Source of the DNA: Owenia fusiformis
Lineage: Eukaryota; Annelida; Polychaeta; Sabellida; Oweniidae
Direction: 5' to 3'
NCBI GenBank assembly: GCA_903813345.2
Contig: CAIIXF020000008.1
Location: 27,946,822 to 28,010,821, forward strand
Length of the DNA: 64,000 nt
Both the position numbers and the translations under genes were made by a program. This document shows, in pieces, positions 12,042 to 24,800 of this stretch. A model generated the notes under the pieces. The model ran no database searches. It was given only the letters and a program-made list of their open reading frames with translations, and was not told where the DNA came from. Numbering within the stretch: the stretch's first letter is position 1; every line of letters begins with the position of its first letter.

Positions 12042-12845
12042 CTACAACAAAAACTCTGTAAAGTATAAAGAGACTTTATGGACACCATGTATATACCTAC
12101 GAAGTGAGGGTCTTTCTGCCACCACTAAGTAGTATACTTTACAGGGTGTACCTTTGCAATTACAATACAAACTTTTTATAAAGTGTAAAGAGACTTCTTG
12201 GACACCCTGTATATACTTACGAAGTGAGGGTCTTTCTGCCACCACTGAGAAGTATGCTTTACAGGGTGTATCTTTGCAATTGTAAAACAAACTTTTTATG
12301 AAGTGTAAAGAGACTTCTTGGACACCCTGTATATACTTACGAAGTGAGAGTCTTTCTGCCACCACTGAGTAGTATGCTTTACAGGGTGTATCTTTGCAAT
12401 TGTAAAACAAACTTTTTATGAAGTGTAAAGAGACTTCTTGGACACCCTGTATATACTTACGAAGTGAGGGTCTTTCTGCCACCACTGAGTAGTATGCTTT
12501 ACAGGGTGTATCTTTGCAATTACAATACAAACTTTTTATGAAGTGTAAAGAGACTTCTTTGACACTCTGTATATACTTACGAAGTGAGGGTCTCTCTGCC
12601 ACCACTGAGTAGTATGCTTTACAGGGTGTACCTTTGCAATTACAATACAAACTTTTTATGAAGTGTAAAGAGACTTCTTGGACACTCTGTATATACTTAC
12701 GAAGTGAGGGTCTCTCTGCCACCACTGAGTAGTATGCTTTACAGGGTGTACCTTTGCAATTACAATACAAACTTTTTATGAAGTGTAAAGAGACTTCTTG
12801 GACACTCTGTATATACTTACGAAGTGAGAGTCTTGCTGCCACCAC
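12042..12845 (-). repeat. 120-bp tandem array made from the SART1 coding end and 3' UTR
   Basis: Seven landmarks (GAAGTGAG at 12101, 12221, 12341, 12461, 12581, 12701 and 12821) are exactly 120 bases apart. The uppermost copy is the real end of SART1, including its stop. The others repeat the last ~30 coding bases plus ~90 bases of downstream sequence. Because 120 is divisible by three, a 267-codon frame stays open on the minus strand in 40-residue repeats, but it is not the SART1 frame. Each unit carries GTAAGTATATACAG (GTAGGT in the lowest), which resembles a donor followed by an acceptor. Confidence 0.92.
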
Positions 12846-15800
12846 TGAGTACTAGGAAGGGAGTCTTCTCAGAGTTCAACTTTTCCTTTAGTCTGGCAAC
12901 TGTATTAAGGGGCGTGTCTGTAGAACTCATTTGTTTCATAAGCTGTAAATAAAGCAACAATGAGGCATCAACATGCAAATGTCACTACCTGCCATTTGTT
13001 CAGACGCCGAATACCAATCGCCAAATGCTGAACACCACCCACAAAATAGTTGGAGACTGCCAGCCATCATTTCTTCTCAATATTAACAATACTGTTCCTT
13101 TACTTTTCAAGTGACAGCAAAAACCTCTAACAGTAGAATCTAATCTGTCAGCTGGTATTTGAGTTATCAAAGATTAAATTTTCATGAAATATGGTGGCCA
13201 TTTTGAAAGCGCTTTCATGTCCATAAGGCACAGTCTATAAAAGTATAAATTTGACGACCAGTTTTTGAGTTATCATCCAAACAGGCAATCGGATACTAGT
13301 AAACAGTTGAAGAGATGGACAGACAGACAGCTTCTTTGTATCCTCTTCTTGAACTTTGGTGACCTCAAAGTACTGTGAAAAGGGCAGGAGAAATCAAGAA
13401 TAAGAGTTAAACATGTAAAGTGGAACACCTCTGTTAATAGAACACTTTTCAGATTCTGAAGACTGACTGACAATGTTAAATGAACCTCTGTAAGTGAAAC
13501 ACTTTTTAGAACCAAAGGTGTTCCACTTAGACAGGTTTTACTGTATTTCAAACCATCACCCACCTCTTCCTCTTCGATTTTCTTTTCTCGTTTTTCTGTT
13601 TTCTTCTTTCCAGATCCTTTTCCATGAAATCTATGAGACAGAACCCGAAAGGCCTCTTTTTGGTTCATAAATCGTCCATTATCATCGACATATTCAAGTT
13701 GAACTATTGGTTTATAACCTGCTTTCTCTTTGAAGTCCATGGTTATACCACTGAATCGATCTCTTGTCTTGTTTTTATATTTTTCATCAATATCGCTGGA
13801 AATAGAATATTATAGGTTATTAAACAAGTAATGTATTACAAAATTGAGAAGATGTGTCAATATGTGGACATTAAAAGTACATCTTTAAACCATATATGGT
13901 CACATTACATTGGATCAAATATCCTGATATCAATTTTTCCTATTCCTATCTTCTCCGATACACGTCTTGTACCTCAATCTAATTTTGCTACCACATGTAT
14001 GTAAGTTGGGTCTTATTTTTGGTATTGATGGATTCCGTAAAATATTGACTTTGTTTACTTTTGATTCTACTCTATAGATTTAGCTAGTTCGTTCAAATTT
14101 TATGATAACTGCCAAATTATCTCATTATGATGACATCTATTTGGGTAATTATTCATTGGGTTGAAGGTTTTCTCCCATTTCACAGGGGAATGAGGGGGCC
14201 CATAACAACTTCATCTCACTCCAGTTGAGTGTTATTTTCATGGGTGTTATTTTTCTCCCACACACAGTCTAGGGGTTCTAACACTCTGCATGTTCATGAT
14301 CAGCACACAAAGTTATTAATATCAGCTATTTTGGAACATAATATGAAACCCAATGCAGTGATATTTCCACACAGAGCCATGAATTTACTCATGAAGACAG
14401 GAAATAATTTCTTTTGTATCCAACAAAAAACTGTTATAAAAGTACTATATTTAGTTTTGACATTTTGATCAACAAAAGAGAATTATCAGCCTACATGTTT
14501 TTCAGACACATATTGATTGAGCGTGAAGAATGAGCTTGAAAGCTCAGAATGTCAAAAATGTGCGGATGTAATATACAGGGTGACACTAAATATATTGTCT
14601 CCTATAATTTTGAATTTGAATTTTCAATTATATTAGAATCTCCATACCTCTACAAAAAACAAGATAATGCTTTGTAAGTACACCAATGTCATATCAATAT
14701 CAGTCCTGATCCCAAATATGTGATTAATCACTTGTTATTATATACCTTTTAATGCTCTGACCATGGTCTTAGAATCTCATTTGGCATATATTTGCCACCA
14801 ATGCAGTTGACACTTTATAGCCTATGTACTAAAAAAAATCATGATGATTCCATCATTGAGAAAGCTACCCCAAAATTCTTTGTCACTCTGTACAAAGACA
14901 AACAAAAGCTGTTGAAGCATGGGTTGCAACGGATATGGTAAGAATGGTTGATTGGAGTATATAAGGTGATATCGAGTAGGACATATTTGTCTCACATTGA
15001 AAGGATGATGCGAAGGAAACTCATCATTGGATTGCTGGGCTTGGTACTTGTGCAAGTTGCACTTGCAAAACAAGGTATAATTCAATTAAATTTTGCATTT
15101 AATGTTAAAGTTAAATTAAGTTCAGATCAAATGAAAGTTTTTCCTAATGTAATCAAATTGTTAAAATTCTTTATTGGTTCTTAGCAGCCCTTTTGTTAAG
15201 ATTTGAGAATCTTAAATATTAAGAAACAAATATAAAATGCAATCATAATGATTTGATGTGAGTGTTTTCTTTTGGCAGCTTTGGAATCAAAAATTAGACA
15301 ATGAATAGGTATACGTATTAGGATTTATTTGAAAACGTGATACAACCAAAAGGAAAACTCTCCCTTTAAAAGACCCAATGGCATTCAGCTTTCAAATAAG
15401 TGCCAAATGAGATTCTAAGACCATGGTCAGAGCATTAAAAGGTATATAATTAGTGATTAATCACATATTTGGGATCAGGACTGATATTGAGATGATAGTG
15501 GAATTAGTTTAGCGGAATGATATCAAGTTGGGAAGATATCAAGACATCTATATCATCCTACTAATTCTGATATCATCCTGGATATTCCTGTATTCCCAGG
15601 AAAATCCATTCATCATTGAATGTAGTACTCTAAAAGAAAAAGGAACAATGACTCACAAAAGGACTTCCTGTGCTTTAAGCCTTTAATGTTATTACTAGTC
15701 ATAATTTCTAATGTTTAGAAAAAATATATTAAACATACATGTATATGCCACTAACAGTGGAATCCAGAGTTAAACCTGTCAATTATTTCACAGAATCAAT

Positions 15801-18800
15801 CATATGATATTCCATTGCATTCTGTTATTCCAAATGTATTGAGATATATATGCCTGATGCCATTTTGAGAATTAAGGGAATGTGTTTAGTAAAGGCACTC
15901 CCAATAAAAAATATTTGGTACTAATAATTTTTGTATAATTTGGTTTCGATATTTGGGGAATGGATACATGTTGTTTTCTTAAATCAATGATATTTAAAAA
16001 ACAATCATTCAGGATAACAAAGTATTTATACTCATGTCTTTTGTCCTCTATGCACCAATTGCTGTCTTCCTCAATAACCCCCTTAGCCTTAGTTGCTCCA
16101 ACCTTTTTAACAACTTCTTTCTCAAGATACCCTACAAAGAATGTAATAATTATAACAAGGCTTTAACATGCAAAATGCCATTTGTTACAGACGCTAAACG
16201 CCGAACACCAACCACCCAATGCTGAACAATCAACAAAAATATTGAAGACTACAACAATATGTAAAACAAGGCATTATCATGCAAAATGTCACCGTTTGCC
16301 ATTTGTTACAGACACTGAACGCTGAGCACCAATCTCCCAATGCTGAAAACTGTCCACAAAAAGTAGGAGACTACAACAATATGTATATAATAACAATATG
16401 TCACCACTTCTGCTGGTGACAAAACTAGAGGACACAAGTTGCAAGCAAATTATAAAGACTACTTTTATTGAAATGTATGTCCATGTGGTGAGTGATAATA
16501 ATCACCACTGTTACAAAATTCCTCTTCCACTTTTCACAAAAGTAACCTATACCTATATATGTGCTAACATTATCTGTGGTTAGTACTTTTCAAAAAATAC
16601 ACCCAAGAATCGTTCTACACAATGTACTTACATTTTGGAAACTGAAACACAGAGTGGCACAAAGAGTAGTTTTGGAATTTTTCAGTTTTGAATGAATCTT
16701 TTTGATTTTTTGTGAAATTAAAGTGTTCAATGATTGAAAGTGCATTCTAGAGGAAAAATTGTTTCTGTCTAAGCATGGTCTGAAATCTAAACATTCATGA
16801 ATATTCCATCAGAGCTGAGATGATTGTGAGGTTCTTTAAACGTTCATCGAATAATAATATATTTTATCTCATCTGAGGAGCTTATTTGAGGAATCAAAAT
16901 ACTACAGCCACCATGCTGAAAATTCCTTGAGAGCAGAGGTCCTGTTCCCATAGGATTAAATCATGCCTACCTTTACTCATGGCCAATGCAAGGGCAGCGC
17001 CCATACCCTCTGCAGCAGAAGGCTCCTCTATTATAACTGCTTCATCTTTGTCATTATCTAGATCAACTGGCTGCTCATCTATCTCAACTCTTGCCCAACC
17101 AGTTGGGTTGGCCTCCTCTTCTTCCTTTCTGCGCCTTTCCTCTTGTAGCTCACGTTCAAAGTCCTAGAAAATTTGACAACTCTAAGCTTTTGCTTAAATA
17201 CAAACACAAAGCAACTAATACTGTACCATTCTATTTAATCACTCATTAGACATGAAAGAGTTAACAAAAACTATTTAACCATTCCTTGAACATGAAAGAG
17301 TTAACACCAACTATTTAACCATTCCTTGGACACAATAGTTAACAGTTATTTAAGCATTCCTTTAGACATAAAGAATTAACAATATCAATTTAACCAACCA
17401 ATAACTCCTGTTGGTCTTCAGTTCTATTACCAGACTGCCCATAAGTTGGTATATCTCCAAGAGTACGACAGAATTCAGCTACAGAGTTCAACATAATGTT
17501 CTTCTGCCTCGTGTCCAGTTCCATGTCATCGGGATCAGGCTCAGAATCAGATGGCTCTTCTTTTATTGTCTGGACAACATTCTCTGCAACCTGAAACATT
17601 CAAGAGAACCAATGTATACACATAGAGGACCAGGTACCAATAAACACAAGAACATCAATTGATTTCATTTTTTCATTTTTAAACTTTTAGCCATCTGTTT
17701 TTTTGTTAATGTGTTATCATTGTCTATTTTTGTTTTGGGACATAAATTGGTGGAAGCGATTTGGTCAAAAACTGTATATGCACTGTACATTTCAATTTAT
17801 GAAATAAACATATTGAATAAAACATAGTAATGAGTTGTGTCATGAAATTATGAGATGTTTTTTCTTAGGACAACATCTGCTTGAAAACACAGAACAGACA
17901 ATTGGATGGACACGCAGATAGATGGTTTCCTTATATCCTTTCTAAATCAAATGCATTATTTCTTAACTAATAAATAGGCTATCAAGCATTTATACACTCA
18001 CCATAGTAGGAACTGATGTTTGCTCTTTTTTATGTTTGAGTTTTCTAGCCTTTCTGAGTGCTAATTCTAATTCCAAAGCTCCGTCATCCTCATCAACAGT
18101 CACACCAGTCAAGTCTTCATCGGGTCCCTGAATCTCAGCTGCAAAAACATGAGTCAGAAACTAGTGTTAAAGCATTATAAACGTACACAGGGCATTAACA
18201 TTCAAAAGTTCGCAATTTACCATTTACAGACACTGGACACCAACCACCATCCACAAAAAGTTGGAGACTATAACTTTACAATATGTCACCATTTCCGGTA
18301 ATAACGTAGTATCTAAATACATTGCATAACGAGATAAGACAGCAATGCAGAAAATCCCATCAAATCTTTTGTGAAGCCTTGGACAAAGATCAGCCAAAAT
18401 ATAACTAGATCTTAAAAACAAGGTAGGTGTGTTTGAAAGATTGTTGGAGAGAAATAAAGTGAACTGAACTTTCAAGGGCACTGAAGGTCAAATCAAGGTG
18501 AAGAAAATCGAAAAGGGAGGGCAAAAATCTAGATTAAAATTTCTCAAGAACTGATATGTTTTTAAATTATTACTCATGCACACATCCTCTCAATTTTATC
18601 ATTATCTTTATATCAATTACATTAAGTTCGATAATTGACTACCATAATATTGCATTTTTTAATTTCAAATTTTCACAGGATGACAAATAAAACCACATTA
18701 TTAATACTGAATTGCATTGAAATTTAATTGGATGTTACTCGTGTTGTTAATGCTTACAGTCATCCATTGGGTCTGGCTTATCAACTTCCATCATGTCTTG

Positions 18801-21800
18801 TTCTTCTTTAATCTGTCCCTCTTCAATGGCTCTTCCACTTGCTGCCATCTCATGTGGCCAAAGCATCTCACCATCAGCATCCACTTCTTGCTTGACACCA
18901 GATCTGGAAAATTTCATTCAAAGAGATAAATAAAAATGCTGTTTATTAGGAAGCAATATTTGAAATCAATTTTTCCGATTATTTCTATGACTAAAATCAT
19001 GTAACAAGCAGAGTAAAATCTAAAACTTTAAAACTGGCACAAATAATATTCATTACAGTTGGTACTCACAGTATATGTACATATAATATGCGCAAAGTTC
19101 TTTTTTCCATTGCTTAGTGAAAAGGAATGAATAGAGAATTTCTAAAATGTCCAGAAACAATAATTGTAGATGGTGTATATCTACATGTCTATACCTAGAG
19201 CCATGATTCCTGCTTTCGGATTCTAGGGGTATGAGATCATCTGCCTTTACTGCTGTCTTCTTACGAATCTTCCTCACTTTCTTCTTTACTTTCTTAAACC
19301 CTTTCTACAACATAAAATTGTAAGAGTTAGCAACAGGTTAAAAACACTCCAGGGGGTCCAGGGGGTGGGGGGGGGGGCATCTGTAAATGTGGTTTCACAG
19401 CAATAAAATAACATTTTCATTCAAGCAATGTGAACAATTTCAAGCCATACTTGAAACTGACACGCATTTAAGAATGTGGACTAGTCACTTACCATTTCTT
19501 GTTCAGTATAGTATTCACTTGCTATATTTGGAGCACTAAGTTGAAGGGATTGGGCCTGATTCTTTAACTGATTGCGTATCATTGCCATTTGCCTTTCTGA
19601 ATCTGCATTGTAGCTACCTTCCATTCCTGTAAAGTAAAACATTGGAGGTTTAATAAAAAATACCTCAACCCCAAAAGTTTTTGAAATCTATTCTCCTTAA
19701 TTCCCAGTTTTCATTATAAAAAACAAAAATGCCATACTTCCATAAACATATATGCTTTTGGTTTATATACAACATTTATCATTAAAGCTGTTCTGGTATT
19801 TACCTAATGCAAAAGATTTTTTCCGTTCTCCAGCAATTTCTTCGTCGTACTTGCTAAGCACTTCTTTAACCTTAACCTAAAACAAATAAACAATATCAAT
19901 AAAAGCTTCTTCCCAATTTAGCTTAAAACAGAGCAAATATTTTTTGCATCGGAAGATCAAAACTGTTATGTCTTATCAGAAGTGGTTTATCTTGATGTTT
20001 TAAAATCTAATACATCCAAACATAAAAATAGCAAACACAATTAATGAGACACATTTTCATCAATGGCATGAACAAAAATAACACCCTACCATTCCATATT
20101 CATCTTCCTCTTCATTATCCCATGGTTGGTAATCAGGTTTCTTTTTCTTATTTTCAATATTCTTCTTAGCAGCCTCGACATCTTTAATGTTGACATTCAT
20201 CAGCACATCACCATCATCATCCAGAATACCTGCAAATGTATGTACAATGTTTCACACCAGAGATTATAGAGAGAATGCTCCAGTTATGTCATAAAAGTTC
20301 TCAGACAGCAGCGACTGGATACAACAAGGCACAGACGTGAACAATATCGTACCTAAAACACAACAGTGTGACAGTGAAGAATTTAGGACGGAAAATCCAA
20401 AATGGCCACCTTAAAATTTACCCAGAATGCCCAAAAACTAATCAGTTCTTAACTTTGATACGTAGAAACATCCCTGAAAATTTCAGATGAATCCATCAAA
20501 TGGTTTGACTGGAAACCTGTAGACAAGTCTTGAAAGTGAAGATTTTAGGACGGAAAATCCAAAATGGCCACCTTAAAATTAACCCAGAATGCCCAAAAAC
20601 TAATCAGTTGTTAACTTTGATATGTAGAAACATCCCTGTAAATTTCAAATGAATCCGTCAAATGGTTTGGCTGGAAACCTGTAGACAAGTCTTGAAAGTG
20701 AAGATTTTAGGACGGAAAATCCAAAATGGCCACCTTAAATTTTGCCCAGAATGCCAAAAAACTAATCAGTTCTTAACTTTGATACGTAGAAACATCCCTG
20801 AAAATTTCAGATGAATCCGTCAAATGGTTTGGCTGGAAACCTGTAAACAAGTCTTGAAAGTGAAGATTTTAGGACGGAAAATCGAAAATGGCCACCTTAA
20901 AATTTACCCAGAATGCCCAAAAACTAATCAGTTGTTAAATTTGATATGTAGAAACATCCCTGTAAATTTCAAATGAATCCGTCAAATGGTTTGGCTGGAA
21001 ACCTGTAGACAAGTCTTGAAAGTGAAGATTTTAGGGACGGAAAATCCAAAATGGCCACCTTAAATTTTACCCAGAATGCCAAAAAACTAATCAGTTCTTA
21101 ACTTTGATAGGTAGAAATATCCTTGAAAATTTCAGATGAATCCGTCAAATGGTTTGGCTGGAAACCTGTAGACAAGTCTTGAAAGTGAAGATTTTAGGAC
21201 GGAAAATCCAAAATGGCCACCTTAAAATTAACCCAGAATGCCCAAAAACTAATCAGTTGTTAACTTTGATATGTAGAAACATCCCTGTAAATTTCAAATG
21301 AATCCGTCAAATGGTTTGGCTGGAAACCTGTAGACAAGTCTTGAAAGTGAAGATTTTAGGACGGAAAATCCAAAATGGCCACCTTAAATTTTGCCCAGAA
21401 TGCCAAAAAACTAATCAGTTCTTAACTTTGATACGTAGAAACATCCCTGAAAATTTCAGATGAATCCGTCAAATGGTTTGGCTGGAAACCTGTAAACAAG
21501 TCTTGAAAGTGAAGATTTTAGGACGGAAAATCCAAAATGGCCACCTTAAAATTTACCCAGAATGCCCAAAAACTAATCAGTTGTTAACTTTGATATGTAG
21601 AAACATCCCTGTAAATTTCAAATGAATCCATCAAATGGTTTGGCTGGAAACCTGTAGACAAGTCTTGAAAGTGAAGATTTTAGGACGGAAAATCCAAAAT
21701 GGCCACCTTAAAATTAACCCAGAATGCCCAAAAACTAATCAGTTGTTAACTTTGATATGTAGAAACATCCCTGTAAATTTCAAATGAATCCGTCAAATGG

Positions 21801-24800
21801 TTTGGCTGGAAACCTGTAGACAAGTCTTGAAAGTGAAGATTTTAGGACGGAAAATCCAAAATGGCCACCTTAAATTTTGCCCAGAATGCCAAAAAACTAA
21901 TCAGTTCTTAACTTTGATACGTAGAAACATCCCTGAAAATTTCAGATGAATCCGTCAAATGGTTTGGCTGGAAACCTGTAAACAAGTCTTGAAAGTGAAG
22001 ATTTTAGGACGGAAAATCGAAAATGGCCACCTTAAAATTTACCCAGAATGCCCAAAAACTAATCAGTTGTTAAATTTGATATGTAGAAACATCCCTGTAA
22101 ATTTCAAATGAATCCGTCAAATGGTTTGGCTGGAAACCTGTAGACAAGTCTTGAAAGTGAAGATTTTAGGGACGGAAAATCCAAAATGGCCACCTTAAAT
22201 TTTACCCAGAATGCCAAAAAACTAATCAGTTCTTAACTTTGATAGGTAGAAATATCCTTGAAAATTTCAGATGAATCCGTCAAATGGTTTGGCTGGAAAC
22301 CTGTAGACAAGTCTTGAAAGTGAAGATTTTAGGACGGAAAATCCAAAATGGCCACCTTAAAATTAACCCAGAATGCCCAAAAACTAATCAGTTGTTAACT
22401 TTGATATGTAGAAACATCCCTGTAAATTTCAAATGAATCCGTCAAATGGTTTGGCTGGAAACCTGTAGACAAGTCTTGAAAGTGAAGATTTTAGGACGGA
22501 AAATCCAAAATGGCCACCTTAAATTTTGCCCAGAATGCCAAAAAACTAATCAGTTCTTAACTTTGATACGTAGAAACATCCCTGAAAATTTCAGATGAAT
22601 CCGTAAAATGGTTTGGCTGGAAACCTGTAAACAAGTCTTGAAAGTGAAGATTTTAGGACGGAAAATCCAAAATGGCCACCTTAAAATTTACCCAGAATGC
22701 CCAAAAACTAATCAGTTGTTAACTTTGATATGTAGAAACATCCCTGTAAATTTCAAATGAATCCGTCAAATGGTTTGGCTGGAAACCTGTAGACAAGTCT
22801 TGAAAGTGAAGATTTTAGGGACGGAAAATCCAAAATGGCCACCTTAAATTTTACCCAGAATGCCAAAAAACTAATCAGTTCTTAACTTTGATAGGTAGAA
22901 ATATCCTTGAAAATTTCAGATGAATCCGTCAAATGGTTTGGCTGGAAACCTGTAGACAAGTCTTGAAAGTGAAGATTTTAGGACGGAAAATCCAAAATGG
23001 CCACCTTAAAATTAACCCAGAATGCCCAAAAACTAATCAGTTGTTAACTTTGATATGTAGAAACATCCCTGTAAATTTCAAATGAATCCGTCAAATGGTT
23101 TGGCTGGAAACCTGTAGACAAGTCTTGAAAGTGAAGATTTTAGGACGGAAAATCCAAAATGGCCACCTTAAATTTTGCCCAGAATGCCAAAAAACTAATC
23201 AGTTCTTAACTTTGATACGTAAAAACATTCCTGAAAATTTCAGATGAATCTGTCAAATGGTTTGGCTGGAAACCTGTAGACAAGCTGAAAAGTGAGACAC
23301 CGCCCGCCCGCCACCCGTCAAGCTGACGACAATATCGTACCTTTATTAGGTATACGATAAAAACTAGAGATATATAAGTTGTCACAATGCAGCAAATGGG
23401 TACAAAATCTTGAGAAATATATTTTCTCAGACAGCAGTAAATGGACACAAAACCTCCAGGATATAATGGGTGGACCAAAAAGTAGGTTTACAGTTATTCA
23501 ACAATTTCTTTCTGTAAACCTAATTTTGGGCTACCCTGTAAAAAGGAATATTTCTGTGACTACTGTGAAGCTGCATTTATCCTTATTCATATTTCACACA
23601 ATATATTTTCTATTGTCAATTCATGAGCTGGCTAAGTTGCATGTTATAATTTATGCATGTATAGCATAGACTTGAATTTTGCATATATGAGCTGGCTTAG
23701 TTACTCATAATAATATATGCAGGATGTACAGCATAACATAGATTTGAATGTTGCACATACGTTTGTCCTCGAGAGTGAGTATAACTGTTTTCCCCTCAGA
23801 GAATTCTTCTTGGTCATGTTGAACTTTGATGCCCCTCAGATCTCTGGAAGTGTACTCCTGAAATATTAAACAGAGTCAGTGCATGTATAGGGGTTATGCA
23901 CTGGGAGGTTTTAGATAAAGGGAATATCCCGAGGGATCCAGAGGGACCGAAGGGACCAAGGGAATATGTATTGTATATCCCAAGGGATATTTCCTGTATC
24001 CAAACCGACCGTGCATAACTGTTGTATTCCATACCTGATGAGGTTTGAAATAATAAGCATGTATCCCATATGCTCTGGTGTGTTTACTTGCAAAATATGT
24101 TATCATTTTCAAAAAAAAAATTTCAAATTTTATTTTCAAAATTTTTTCCCGAATTTATTTTTACATTTTTTTTAACGATTTTTTCAAAAAAATTTTTTAA
24201 GCGGGACATTCAATTTTTATGTCCCGGATCTATACGAAAAATATTTGCCCGGATATGGAATATATTCCCGGTTGATATGTCCCTGAAACCTCATCAGGTA
24301 TGGAATACAATGTATTAAATAATGCAAACAATGTGTGTATCCATTACAGTTGCCTTCCTACTTTAACTTTGTTTCAACTTCCCTTAAACAAACAAAACAT
24401 GAAAAAACATTAAAATCATCAAAACTTATGGATAAGTGAGTGCTTTATCTGAAATAAACACACTCATAACATGTACATGTAATCTAAATAATTCAAACAC
24501 TTGTTTACCTAGATTTTAAACATATTTTTCAGCACACGAACTAGAGAAAACTTCACCAAAATCAACAAAACAATTGCATACATTTTGGATGAACTGTTGG
24601 CATAATGTATGAATAAAACGAATATCTAAACCAATTTGCTGATTACCTTTTTCTTGGTCGTCCCAAACTCCTCATCTACGATATTCCCAATACCAAACTC
24701 ATTGTCCATCTCCTCTAACAGTTTAGCCTAGAAGTAAATAGCACAGAGAGAACTTTTAATTAGCCTATAATACAAAATAAGCAATGTTCAGTTCTGAGTT

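Larger units (their letters stand above)
14694..15492. repeat. Inverted repeat, ~92-bp arms, 614-bp loop
   Basis: 14694-14786 (TCAGTCCTGATCCCAAATAT ... CTGACCATGGTCTTAGAATC) returns inverted at 15401-15492 with few differences. It looks like a foldback element in SART1 intron 17. Its loop contains the TATA box and signal-peptide exon annotated separately. The rest of intron 17 (13796-16031) shows nothing else recognised. Confidence 0.85.

Noticed and set aside
13273-13563. C-terminal extension of the SART1 exon 18 frame
   Set aside because: It is intron 18 read through. A GTGGGT donor at 13563 joins in phase to 12942, whose product matches the known SART1 end.
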